Part shown: piece after piece, positions 1 to 8,481 of the stretch
Numbering within the stretch: position 1 is the first letter of the stretch
How the letters are laid out: the number at the start of each line of letters is the position of its first letter
DNA from: Paraburkholderia ferrariae NBRC 106233
Lineage (GTDB): Bacteria; Pseudomonadota; Gammaproteobacteria; Burkholderiales; Burkholderiaceae
Length of the DNA stretch: 64,000 nt
NCBI RefSeq assembly: GCF_000685035.1
Contig: NZ_BAYB01000002.1
Span: 124,001-188,000, forward strand
Direction: 5' to 3'
Notes under the pieces: model-generated
Seen by the model: only the letters and a program-made list of their open reading frames with translations
Database searches by the model: none
What the model was told of the DNA's origin: nothing
Translations under genes and position numbers: made by a program

Positions 1-853
1 GGATGACAGTGGACACCCCTTCGTTCATGAGAATCCAGCGTAGCGCGAACTGGGCCATCGTCGCGTTATCGGGCACGAGGTCTCTGATTTCGTCGACAGC
101 CTCGAGCGCGAGTTCGTAGGGAACGCCTGCAAAGGTCTCGCCCTTGTCAAATGCCTCGCCATTACGGTTGAAAAGACGATGATCGTCGGCGGCAAATGTC
201 GTGGTCCGTGTCATTTTGCCTGTAAGCAGCCCTGATGCGAGCGGCACACGGACAATGACACCGATCCCGCGCTGGTGACATTCCCCGATGAAACGCGCGG
301 GTCTTTGCCTGAACACGTTGTAGATGATCTGCACCGACTTCACGCCGGGGTATTCGATGGCTTTCAGACCCTCCTCGACTTTCTCGACCGACACGCCGTA
401 ATTGCGGATTTTTCCCGCTGCGACCATGCGGTCCATGGCGGCAAAGACTTCAGGCTGGTAATAGACCTCCGTCGGCGGGCAGTGAAGCTGGACGAGATCG
501 AGGCAGTCCACGTCGAGATTCCTGAGCGATCTGTCGATAAAAGCACCGAGGTTCTCAGCGGTATAGCCTTTCGCCAGATGAGGGTCCAGCCGGCGGCCGG
601 CTTTCGTCGCGACGAAAGGCCGGGGCTCCGAACCCGATCGCTCCTTGAGGACCTCCGCGATGATCCGCTCCGATCGGCCGTCGCCGTAGACGTCGGCGGT
701 GTCGATGAAGGTTACCCCGCCGTCAAGGGCTGCATGCAGGGCCGATTTCGCATCGCGCTCGTCGACATTGCCCCATGAGCCACCGATGGCCCATGCGCCA
801 AAACCAATTTCGGAGACGTCTCTCCCTGTGCTCCCGAATTTTCGCGTCTTCAT
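1..853 (-). CDS. aldo/keto reductase (3' end cut by window edge)
   Basis: NAD(P)H-dependent aldo/keto reductase, a cytosolic TIM-barrel oxidoreductase acting on carbonyls or sugars. Reading from the ATG at 853, I see the family's catalytic tetrad: Asp51 in FIDTADVYG, Tyr56, Lys84 in ATKAG and His124 in LVQLHCPP. The frame stays open to the window edge and ends in FALRWILMNEGVSTVI, the usual barrel strand before the cofactor pocket, so about 40 C-terminal residues are missing. The start has a strong AAAGGAGG site at about 861-869. The SDR gene upstream stops 14 bp before this start and its stop codon lies against that Shine-Dalgarno site, so the two are co-transcribed and probably translationally coupled. 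The substrate is unknown. Confidence 0.9.
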   Translation of the reverse strand, partial: MKTRKFGSTGRDVSEIGFGAWAIGGSWGNVDERDAKSALHAALDGGVTFIDTADVYGDGRSERIIAEVLKERSGSEPRPFVATKAGRRLDPHLAKGYTAENLGAFIDRSLRNLDVDCLDLVQLHCPPTEVYYQPEVFAAMDRMVAAGKIRNYGVSVEKVEEGLKAIEYPGVKSVQIIYNVFRQRPARFIGECHQRGIGVIVRVPLASGLLTGKMTRTTTFAADDHRLFNRNGEAFDKGETFAGVPYELALEAVDEIRDLVPDNATMAQFALRWILMNEGVSTVI

Positions 854-867
854 TCTGGTACCTCCTT

Positions 868-1641
868 TCATGGCATGAGTTGTCCGCCGTTGACTTCGAT
901 GACCTGTCCTGTGACATACCCCGACATGGCGGCCGACGCGAGGAACAGGAACGCCCCCGCGCATTCTTCCGGCAGGCCTTCCCGCCCCATCGGCACCGAG
1001 GCCGTTTGCGCGGCGCGGATCTCCGGCGGCGTGTATTTGTCGTGGAACGGTGTCTGGATGAGCCCCGGCGCAACCGCGTTCACCCTGATGCCGTCGTGGA
1101 CGAATTCTTTTGCCTGGCCGCGGGTCAGGCTGCTGACGAAGCTTTTCGACGCGGCGTACAGTACCGCGCCGGCCCCGCCGCCGGTTCGTGCGGCAACCGA
1201 CGAAGTATTGATGACGTACCCCCGGGATGCCTTGAGAAACGGATGGGCAGCCGCTGTTGCCTCCCAGACGGATCTTGCGTTCAGGCTGACCACCTGATCG
1301 AAGTGGGTGGCCGAAGCGTCTGTCGACGCTATCCGTCCCAGCATGCCGCCGGCATTATTGATGAGGCCGTCCAGTCCTCCCAGCATTTCGGCTGCTGCGA
1401 CGACGACCCGTGCTGCGCCGCCGGGCTCGCCGACGTCGCCCTGGACGAGATGGATGCGATCTGGCGATTCCGCGCGCAGCGCTTGCGCCGCCGCTTCGCT
1501 CTGATGGAAATGCGCGACGACCTGGGCGCCCTGTGCGGCAAACGCCCGTACCACTGCTGCTCCGATTCCGGTCGATGCCCCGGTTACGAGCACTTTCGTG
1601 TCCTTGAGGTCGCCGATCAGGGGATATTCGACACGCTGCAT
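868..1641 (-). CDS. short-chain dehydrogenase/reductase (SDR)
   Basis: Classical SDR of 257 residues that oxidises or reduces an alcohol/carbonyl with NAD(P). Visible motifs: the TGASTGIG cofactor loop at 20-27, NNAG at 95-98, the catalytic Ser at about 147 and the YAASK motif at 162-166 (Tyr and Lys of the active site). The C-terminal GQVIEVNGG segment is typical of 3-oxoacyl-ACP-reductase/glucose-dehydrogenase-like members. It is the first gene of a two-gene unit with the aldo/keto reductase and diverges from the LysR gene at 1761, which is the obvious candidate regulator. The substrate cannot be read from the sequence. Confidence 0.9.
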   Translation of the reverse strand: MQRVEYPLIGDLKDTKVLVTGASTGIGAAVVRAFAAQGAQVVAHFHQSEAAAQALRAESPDRIHLVQGDVGEPGGAARVVVAAAEMLGGLDGLINNAGGMLGRIASTDASATHFDQVVSLNARSVWEATAAAHPFLKASRGYVINTSSVAARTGGGAGAVLYAASKSFVSSLTRGQAKEFVHDGIRVNAVAPGLIQTPFHDKYTPPEIRAAQTASVPMGREGLPEECAGAFLFLASAAMSGYVTGQVIEVNGGQLMP

Positions 1642-1723
1642 TGCATTCTCCGGGAAGAGGGAAACCGGAAGCGGGGACCCCCGGCATCCGTACAGCCTGG
1701 AGAAATGATTACACGGTTTAGAA

Positions 1724-1758
1724 TGAACTCAATTCACTCAGACAATGAATCGGGTTCA
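1724..1758. promoter_or_regulatory. tandem TGAA-N5-TTCA inverted repeats (candidate LysR operator)
   Basis: Two copies of TGAA-N5-TTCA lie at 1724-1736 and 1746-1758, 22 bp apart start to start (two helical turns), each preceded by AA. They sit between the divergent SDR and LysR genes, and the second copy ends two bases before the LysR start codon. The arrangement suits two dimers of a LysR-type tetramer. This is inferred from spacing and position only. Confidence 0.5.
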
Positions 1759-1760
1759 TC

Positions 1761-2690
1761 ATGGCAAGCAATGACCGGGTTGATTTTGCGGACCTGAAGT
1801 TATTCCTGGCCGTCGTCAGGAGGCGAAGCTTCAGGCTTGCGGCGATCGATGCGGGACAGACGCCCTCGGCCATCAGCCATGCGATGCGCCGCCTGGAAGA
1901 TCGCCTTGGCACGAAGCTTTTGAACCGGACAAGCCGGTCGGTTTCGCCCACCGCGGCGGGATTGGATCTGGCCGCGCGGCTGGAGGAGGGTTTCAACCAG
2001 ATCGGGGCGGCGCTGGCGAGTTTCGAGGCTCCGGGTACCGCGCGGCTCGGATCGGTGCGCCTCAACGTGTTTGCGGATGCGGCCCACCTGCTTGTGGCAC
2101 CTGCATTACCGGAATTTGCAAGCCGATACCCGGACGTTCAACTCACGGTCGTTGTCGACGATCGTCCCATCGACATCATCGCCGAGGGTTACGATGCGGG
2201 GATTCGCTACGGGCACCACGTCCCCGAAGACATGATCGCCGTCCCGCTCACCGGTGCGCAGCGATGGGTAATGGCGGCGTCGCCCGCCTATCTGGACAGG
2301 CATGCCATTCCGCGGGACATCAAGGACCTCGATTCGCATACCTGCCTGCAGCTTCTGCTTGGCGACAACTCGAGTTACCGGTGGGAGGTGAACGTTCAGG
2401 GCGAGACCGCGCGTCTTCGGGTACCGGGCGCGATCACGATCAACGACACCGCGACCACCATCAGTGCCTGCAAGGCCGGGATGGGCATAGCGTACCTGCT
2501 TGAGGCCCGGATTCTGGAAGAACTGCGCCGCCAGGAGTTGCGGGTTGTGCTCGAAGAGCATGCGCAAAGCGAAGATCCTTTTCACATTTACTACAGTAGT
2601 CGGCGGTATACCCATCCCGCGCTGCTCGGCCTGATCAACATCATCAGGAGACAGCAGTCGCTCCCGGAAATCCTGCGAACGCATGCGTAG
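1761..2690 (+). CDS. LysR family transcriptional regulator
   Basis: LysR-type regulator of 309 residues. An N-terminal winged helix-turn-helix (about residues 5-65: FFLAVV/FRLAAIDAGQTPSAISHAMRR-type recognition segment, written here in parts) is followed by a periplasmic-binding-protein-like effector domain (about 92-300). It lacks membrane segments and acts in the cytosol. It is divergent from the SDR/aldo-keto reductase pair with 119 bp between, so it most likely controls that pair and itself through the tandem inverted repeats at 1724-1758. The closest general type is the CrgA/PecT-like branch often found beside SDR or AKR genes. The effector is unknown. Confidence 0.93.
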   Translation: MASNDRVDFADLKLFLAVVRRRSFRLAAIDAGQTPSAISHAMRRLEDRLGTKLLNRTSRSVSPTAAGLDLAARLEEGFNQIGAALASFEAPGTARLGSVRLNVFADAAHLLVAPALPEFASRYPDVQLTVVVDDRPIDIIAEGYDAGIRYGHHVPEDMIAVPLTGAQRWVMAASPAYLDRHAIPRDIKDLDSHTCLQLLLGDNSSYRWEVNVQGETARLRVPGAITINDTATTISACKAGMGIAYLLEARILEELRRQELRVVLEEHAQSEDPFHIYYSSRRYTHPALLGLINIIRRQQSLPEILRTHA

Positions 2691-2764
2691 GATTGCGACG
2701 ACTGCTTTTCGACCGGGCCGCAGGGCCTGCGACCGCAGTCTTGACGCAGCGCCGGCACCGGCTT

Positions 2765-4189
2765 TTATGGCCGTTGGCCGACTGCGGGCACGACGGGAGA
2801 GTCCGGCTGAGGAAACGTCAGCGTAACGACGAAACCGCCGGTGGCTGGAAGATCGAACCCGACGTCGCCGCGATGCGCCGTCATCACCGCCTGCACGATC
2901 GCGAGCCCGAGTCCCGAGCCAGAAGGTTGTGCCTTTCCGTCGAGGGAAAACCGCTCGAAAGGACGCAAAGCGGCTTCCCAAAGCTCGCGCGGGATGCCTT
3001 GACCGTTGTCCCTGATCTTTATCGTGAGAGCGTGCGGCGACGTTTCGACGTTGACGGCGATCCGGTCTGCGTGGCCGTGCAGGAGGGCGTTGTGCAGCAC
3101 ATTGGAGAGGGCTTCCTGCAGGCTGATGGGATCTCCCGCAATCCAGGCCTGCGCCAGTTCGCTGTCGAACGACACCTCGACATCGTGGTCTCCCGCAAGG
3201 GGGATCGCGCGGCCAAGTCCTTCGCGCGCGAGCCGGACCAGATCGACGGGCTGGAGCGGTACCGCTTCGGTGCGGTGTATCACCATGGCATGGCTCAGCA
3301 ACTGGCCGGTGAGCCGGCCCACATCCGCACAGGTCGCGCGCACGGCGTCGAGGCGCTCGGTGAATCGTTCGGGACGGGTTTCGCCGCTGAGCAGTTCGAT
3401 CTGCGCGTCGAGCCGCGCAAGCGGCGTACGCATTTGATGTGCGGCGTCGGCAATGAAGCGTTGCATGGATGTCATTCGCTCCGCGAGCCGCCCGATCAGG
3501 CCGTTGATGGCACCGACAATGGCGTCGATTTCGCGCGGCGTTTCGTGCTCCACAGGTCGCAGATCGGCCGGGTCGCGCGCCGCGATCACGGTCTCGACGC
3601 GGGCGAGCGGCCGCAGCCCGCGCTGGATCGCGAGACCGCTCGCGCCGAGCGCAAGCAAGGTCATGACAAGGATGAGCGTCCAGACCTTGAAGCTCATGTC
3701 GTTCGTCAGTTGCTGCCGTGCGTGCGTCGTCTGGGCGACCGTGACCAGAGCCCAGCCCCCGGTCTGCTGCTCGGGAAGATATCGCGCGATGGTGGCGGTG
3801 CGGATGCGCTCGTGCTGGAAAGTGCCGTTGGCGAACTCCGGTCCCTGCCGTGCGGCGGCAACGTTCGCCGGAACCGGAAGGTCGCCATAGCCTGCCACCA
3901 CGACGCCGCGCGAGTCCAGCACGCGGTAATAGACGAGGTCATAGCGCGAAAGCGACGACAGTGCGGCCACCGGCGGGTTGAGCGCGAGGACGCCGCCCTG
4001 CACGTAGAGATCCTCCGCCACCTGAATGACTGCGCCGGCAAGTAATTGGTCATAGGCGCGCTCGGCAGCGACGCCCGCGTAATAGCGTGCGATTACGGCA
4101 AGTGCCGCCGCACCCGAGGCGACGACGAGTGCGATGAAGAGCAGCGTGCGGCCGAGAAGTGTCTTGCGGAACCAGTCAAAGTGGGACAA
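2765..4189 (-). CDS. two-component sensor histidine kinase (TctE/QseC-like)
   Basis: Inner-membrane sensor kinase of 474 residues. A transmembrane helix at about 12-35 and another at about 172-192 flank a periplasmic sensor region of about 135 residues. Then come a HAMP-like linker, the phosphoacceptor His in ADAAHQMRTPLARL (about 250), an N-box NVLHNALLHG, and G-boxes DNGQGIP and GSGLGLAIV of the HATPase domain. This matches the TctE/QseC group. Its first 14 bp overlap the end of the response regulator gene, so the two are one operon. The binding-protein gene that diverges from the operon suggests an extracytoplasmic ligand (inference). Confidence 0.93.
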   Translation of the reverse strand: MSHFDWFRKTLLGRTLLFIALVVASGAAALAVIARYYAGVAAERAYDQLLAGAVIQVAEDLYVQGGVLALNPPVAALSSLSRYDLVYYRVLDSRGVVVAGYGDLPVPANVAAARQGPEFANGTFQHERIRTATIARYLPEQQTGGWALVTVAQTTHARQQLTNDMSFKVWTLILVMTLLALGASGLAIQRGLRPLARVETVIAARDPADLRPVEHETPREIDAIVGAINGLIGRLAERMTSMQRFIADAAHQMRTPLARLDAQIELLSGETRPERFTERLDAVRATCADVGRLTGQLLSHAMVIHRTEAVPLQPVDLVRLAREGLGRAIPLAGDHDVEVSFDSELAQAWIAGDPISLQEALSNVLHNALLHGHADRIAVNVETSPHALTIKIRDNGQGIPRELWEAALRPFERFSLDGKAQPSGSGLGLAIVQAVMTAHRGDVGFDLPATGGFVVTLTFPQPDSPVVPAVGQRP

Positions 4190-4841
4190 TTTGATATCCT
4201 ATGCCGTGCGCCGTGCGGATCTCTACGGAGCTGCCCTGCAGTTTCCTGCGCACGCGGGTCACATATTGCTCGACGGCATTCGCACTCGGTTCGTTCCCCA
4301 GGCTGAACAGCTGGTTCAGCAACTCCTCCTTCGAAAAAATACGTCTGGGCCGTGCGGCGAGAATCTCGAGCAACGCAAACTCGCGGCGTGAGAGCGCCAG
4401 CGGCTTACCGTCGAGTTCAGCCAGGCGATTGCTGCGGTCAATGGCCAGCCCTCCCAGACTGAGGACATTGTCCGCGTGACCGTTGTTGCGGCGCAGCAGC
4501 GCCTGCACACGGGCTTCCAGTTCGCGATAATCGAATGGCTTGACGAGATAATCGTCGGCGCCGAGGCTCAGGCCGCTTACCCGGTCGTCGATGGCGGAGC
4601 GTGCGGTCAGCATCAGGACGGGCGTCGCGGAGCCGCCGGTACGCAGGTTGCGCAGGATCGCAAAGCCGTCCATCGAGGGGAGCATCACGTCAAGGACGAT
4701 CACGTCGAAACGCTCGATGTTCAGCAGGGCATTGGCCGCGACGCCGTTGACTTCCAGATGCACGGCGTGCCCCTGCCTTTCGAGGCGGCTCCGGATTGCT
4801 GCACCGATCTGCGCATCGTCTTCTACCACCAGAATGCGCAT
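4176..4841 (-). CDS. OmpR-family response regulator (TctD/QseB-like)
   Basis: Response regulator of 221 residues and partner of the kinase at 2765-4189. The receiver domain (1-115) shows the acidic pair EDD at 7-9, the phosphoacceptor Asp in VIVLDVMLPSMDGF (about 51), the conserved Thr in MLTARS and Lys in YLVKPFDY. The C-terminal winged helix (about 125-220) has the ALSRREFALLEIL and VTRVRRKL segments of the OmpR/PhoB group. It is the first gene of the operon, 119 bp from the divergent binding-protein gene at 4961, which is the likely target along with the MFS and hydrolase genes behind it (inference). Confidence 0.94.
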   Translation of the reverse strand: MRILVVEDDAQIGAAIRSRLERQGHAVHLEVNGVAANALLNIERFDVIVLDVMLPSMDGFAILRNLRTGGSATPVLMLTARSAIDDRVSGLSLGADDYLVKPFDYRELEARVQALLRRNNGHADNVLSLGGLAIDRSNRLAELDGKPLALSRREFALLEILAARPRRIFSKEELLNQLFSLGNEPSANAVEQYVTRVRRKLQGSSVEIRTAHGIGYQIVPL

Positions 4842-4960
4842 GACGGACGCTCCTGTAATCGCGTATGGACTGCTTTTGCGGGTTTCCCCGGGGGGCCGGT
4901 GTCAGCATTTTCTCAGACTTGGCCGGTAATCTTGCTAACCGTGGAACAGGTTGCATCGAT

Positions 4961-6040
4961 ATGATTACCAGAACAACGACGGACGGCAAGATGCGGGAGG
5001 AGGCAAGCGGCGTCGGGACGACGTGCGCGAGGCGGCGGGCGTTGATCGCCGCCGGCCTGGCTGCGGCATGTGCTCCGCGGTGGGCGTTCGCCGCCATGAG
5101 AACAGTACGCATCTCCAAAGGATACGGTCTGCTCTATCTGCCACTGCTCGTCATGGAGAAACTGCGGCTGTTCGAGCGATACGCCAGCCAGCAGGGGTTG
5201 GGCAACGTAACCGTCGACTGGGTGCTGCTCGATGGCGGCAACTCCGTGGACGACGCCATGATGGCCGGCACACTCGATTTTGCGGCCGTAGGCGCGCCCG
5301 GATTCATTGAGTTGTGGGCGAGAGCACGGGGCATCCCCAATGTCGAGGTGATCGGCATCAGCGGGCTATCCACCACGTCGCTATCGCTGAATACCAACCA
5401 GCAACGAATCACCTCGCTGGACGATTTCACTGCGTCGGATCGCATCGCGGTGCCGGGTATCCGCACGTCGCTGTCGGCCGTCGTGCTGCAGATGATCGCG
5501 GGCCGGATGCTCGGCCAGCAACACTTCGCGCGACTCGATGCGATCACGGTTGCTCTGCCTCATCCGCAGGCGTTGCGCGCGCTCGTTGGGCGGGAGCAGG
5601 GCATCACCGCGCATTTCACATCGCCGCCCTTCTCGACGGTAGAGCTGCAGGACCCGGGTATTCACCGCGTCACCGATTCGATTGACGTTCTCGGTCCCCT
5701 GACGCTCGATGTCGTGTATGCCCCAAGGCACCTGGTGGAGACCGAGCCTGCGTTAGCCCATGCGTTTCTCGGTGCGCTCGATGAAGCGAACCGGTTTATC
5801 GATCAGGAGCGCCGCTCTGCCGCGGGCATCTATGTCGCGTCGTCGGCGCTGCGTCTGTCCGAGGATAGTGTGATCCGCATGCTCGCCGAGCCGCAGACGC
5901 GATTTTCCGTGTGGCCCGAGCAACTGATGGAATACGTCGATTTTCTGTACATCGTCGGCACAATCAAGACGAAACCGCGCGTCTGGAACGAGATGTTCTG
6001 GCCCGCGCTGGCAGGGTTTCGCTCTTCACACGCTGCATAG
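4961..6040 (+). CDS. NitT/TauT-type ABC substrate-binding protein, orphan, exported
   Basis: Periplasmic solute-binding protein of the NMT1/SsuA-like fold, about 359 residues. I chose the ATG at 4961 rather than an earlier in-frame ATG at 4865. It leaves an N-terminus with a basic patch (CARRRALIAAG) and a hydrophobic, Ala-rich signal ending near WAFAA, possibly Tat-dependent. Typical elements are GYGLLYLPLLVMEKLRLFE and GTLDFAAVG. No ABC permease or ATPase gene is nearby. The gene diverges from the two-component system, so the protein may either feed a transporter elsewhere or present ligand to the sensor kinase, as is known for the Bct/Tct-type systems. The ligand is unknown. Confidence 0.88.
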   Translation: MITRTTTDGKMREEASGVGTTCARRRALIAAGLAAACAPRWAFAAMRTVRISKGYGLLYLPLLVMEKLRLFERYASQQGLGNVTVDWVLLDGGNSVDDAMMAGTLDFAAVGAPGFIELWARARGIPNVEVIGISGLSTTSLSLNTNQQRITSLDDFTASDRIAVPGIRTSLSAVVLQMIAGRMLGQQHFARLDAITVALPHPQALRALVGREQGITAHFTSPPFSTVELQDPGIHRVTDSIDVLGPLTLDVVYAPRHLVETEPALAHAFLGALDEANRFIDQERRSAAGIYVASSALRLSEDSVIRMLAEPQTRFSVWPEQLMEYVDFLYIVGTIKTKPRVWNEMFWPALAGFRSSHAA

Positions 6041-6114
6041 ATCGCGGTTGGCCCGCGGTCCATGCCCATCGATTTGCCGAATGTGGTTAAAAAATGATTT
6101 TTAAGGAGTCCATA

Positions 6115-7428
6115 GTGAAGAATTACGGATCAGCACCGGAGCGGCCGGATGCGGAAGAACGGGATGTCATGTCGAAGATTGCACGCAGACTGCTGCCGAT
6201 CCTCGTCATCATGTTTCTGATTTCGTTCATCGATCGGCAAAATGTCGGGTTCGCGAAATTGCAGATGGTACATAGTCTGAACATGACGGAGACGGCGTTC
6301 GGACTGGCTTCCTCGCTCTTCTTCATCAGCTATCTGGTGTTCGAGGTGCCAAGCACGCTCGCGCTGCATCGCTTCGGCGCGCGCGTATGGCTTGCGCGAA
6401 TCATGCTCACGTGGGGTGTGATCACGATCCTCATGGCGTTTACCACTTCCATGCAGGGGTTTTGCGGACTTCGACTGGCGCTCGGCATCGCCGAAGCCGG
6501 TTTCTACCCCGGGGTGATCTACTATCTGACGCTGTGGTTTCCGCAGAGCTACCGCGCCCGGGTGCTCGGCGTTTTCACGCTCGGCAGCGCCCTCGCCAAC
6601 ATGCTGGGCTCGCTCGTGGGTGGCTGGCTGCTGAGTCTGAACGGCGTGCTGGGTTTTGCAGGCTGGCAATGGGTGTTCATCGCGACAGGCCTGCCGGCGG
6701 TGCTGGTTGCCCTGACCGTATTCCGCTTGCTTCCGGCTTCGTTCCGGGAGGCGCGTTTTCTGAGCGAGCGTGAAAAGGAAGTGGTGGCGATCGCGCTCGA
6801 ACGCGAGACGCCCGAACACGCAACGCACTCCCAGCCGTGGAAGGCGCTGCTTGATCCACGCGTGATGCTGTTTGCCGCAACCTACATGTTGATGTCGACT
6901 TCGCTCTACGGAGTCACGTACTGGCTGCCGACCCTCGTCAAATCGTTCGGTGTGTCGAGCAAAACGAACGGTCTGTTAAGCATGCTGCCGTGGGCGTTCG
7001 CGGTACTGCTGCTGCTTTGGCTGCCGGGCAGGTTGCGCCGCGCGAGGAGCATCGTGCGTACGATTGCGATCGTCGCAGCGCTTGGCGCACTGTGTTTCGT
7101 GCTGAGCCTCGTTTTGCCGACCACCCCGCTTCGCTTCGTGGCGCTGGTATTTGGCGGTGCCTGCATTCCTTTGCTGTATCCGTGCTTCTGGTCCATGCCT
7201 CCGCGCTATTTCACCGGCGCGCGCGCGGCCGCCAGCGTCGCCGCGATCAACTCGATAGGCAATCTGGGCGGCTTCTTCAGCCAGAACCTCATGCCGCTCG
7301 CAGGCAAGCTCACGGGCACCGCTTTTGGTCCCATGATCGTGCCTATCGTTTGCCTTGCGGTGCTGGGACTCGGAGCGCTCATTGCCTCCTCGCGTTCGTC
7401 GCGGGAAGTCGCCGTTTCTGCTGTATGA
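6115..7428 (+). CDS. MFS transporter, anion:cation symporter type
   Basis: Twelve-helix major facilitator protein of the ACS group (phthalate, galactonate and similar organic anions), about 437 residues. FISFIDRQNVGFAKLQM in helix 1, and the loop 2-3 region with RFGARVWLARI, are characteristic. I prefer the GTG at 6115 because a clear TAAGGAG lies seven bases before it. An in-frame ATG at 6094 has no ribosome binding site. It follows the binding-protein gene by about 75 bp and is followed by an exported isochorismatase-like gene, so the three may form one unit handling an organic acid or amide. The substrate is not identifiable. Confidence 0.9.
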   Translation: MKNYGSAPERPDAEERDVMSKIARRLLPILVIMFLISFIDRQNVGFAKLQMVHSLNMTETAFGLASSLFFISYLVFEVPSTLALHRFGARVWLARIMLTWGVITILMAFTTSMQGFCGLRLALGIAEAGFYPGVIYYLTLWFPQSYRARVLGVFTLGSALANMLGSLVGGWLLSLNGVLGFAGWQWVFIATGLPAVLVALTVFRLLPASFREARFLSEREKEVVAIALERETPEHATHSQPWKALLDPRVMLFAATYMLMSTSLYGVTYWLPTLVKSFGVSSKTNGLLSMLPWAFAVLLLLWLPGRLRRARSIVRTIAIVAALGALCFVLSLVLPTTPLRFVALVFGGACIPLLYPCFWSMPPRYFTGARAAASVAAINSIGNLGGFFSQNLMPLAGKLTGTAFGPMIVPIVCLAVLGLGALIASSRSSREVAVSAV

Positions 7429-7575
7429 AGCCTGGACATCGCGTCTTACGGCATCGAAATGCCGGGGCCGATTGTCCACGGCGTGACGAGCTTGCCCGGC
7501 CGGGCGGCTAATGACATGAGATTGCCGCGCGAGCACGGGAGCATACGGCGCCGGCACTTTGATGGAGGAAACGCT

Positions 7576-8247
7576 ATGCGCAATATTCACCCTCTACGTC
7601 AACTGACGGTTGCGGTCGCGGCGTTTGCCGTTGCGTTGACGGCACACGCGCAGGGCGTGATCGACGAATGGGACCATGTCAAGCCGCCACCCGCTCCGCA
7701 GGTCGTGCCGGTGACGCTCGATCCCAAAACGACTGCACTGCTGTTGATCGATATGATTAGGCAGACGTGCAATCCGCAGAAGCGTCCGCGGTGCGTCGCG
7801 ATCGTCCCGAATATCCAGAAGCTTTTAGAGGAGGCGAGGCGGAAAGGCGTGTTCGTCGTGTACACGCTATTTCCGAGTCCCTCTCCGGCAACGTTCCCCG
7901 ATCCGAAGATTTCGGACTACGTTCCCGAACTGGCACCCGTGGCAAGCGAGCCGGTCGTGACAGCTTTTGTCGACAAATTCAGTCTCGCCGGGCGCGATAC
8001 GGGTCTCCAGCACCTGCTGGAGGAACATGGCATCAAGACGGTCATTCCAGTCGGCGTGGCTTCGCACAACGGCGTTTTATTTACCGCCGTATCCGCGGCG
8101 CTGCGAGGTTTTCGTGTGGTTGTTCCCGTGGACGGCATGGCCGGAAACAACGCCTATGAGGACCAGGCAGCCGACTATATTCTGAGCAGTTCGATGGTCT
8201 ATAAGGTTACGCTGACAAGCGTTGACCTGATAAAGTTCTCGCAATGA
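7576..8247 (+). CDS. exported isochorismatase-fold hydrolase lacking the usual Cys
   Basis: Protein of 223 residues with a cleavable signal peptide (hydrophobic run ending in ALTAHAQ at about residue 26) and an isochorismatase-like Rossmann domain. The start at 7576 is set by GGAGG at 7564-7568. The fold's catalytic Asp is visible in ALLLIDMIRQTC (about 57) and a Lys in the FVDKFSLAG segment. In the third signature, where cysteine hydrolases have GVxTxxCVxxTA, this protein has GVASHNGVLFTA, so the nucleophile position is Gly. EntB/PhzD-type vinyl-ether hydrolases also lack this Cys (known for that group). Periplasmic location and the neighbouring carrier suggest action on an imported compound, but the reaction is unknown. 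Confidence 0.82.
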   Translation: MRNIHPLRQLTVAVAAFAVALTAHAQGVIDEWDHVKPPPAPQVVPVTLDPKTTALLLIDMIRQTCNPQKRPRCVAIVPNIQKLLEEARRKGVFVVYTLFPSPSPATFPDPKISDYVPELAPVASEPVVTAFVDKFSLAGRDTGLQHLLEEHGIKTVIPVGVASHNGVLFTAVSAALRGFRVVVPVDGMAGNNAYEDQAADYILSSSMVYKVTLTSVDLIKFSQ

Positions 8248-8481
8248 AGGAATCCAGCCGTCGACTTTAGCCACGGCGTACTCCGGCGCCGTCAATGGCG
8301 GGTTCCGCTCGAGTTCAAGGTGCCCGTCCTGGTCGGCGGTCATGTTCTCCGGCTGTCCTATGGAGAAAAGTAGGGAGAAAAATAGGGAGAAAATCGACAG
8401 GGGAGACGCAGCAGGTCACCCGGCAGCTATCGATGCGGCCTGTATTTCAACCGTTACCGTCGAATTCGCAGCGGATGGCGT

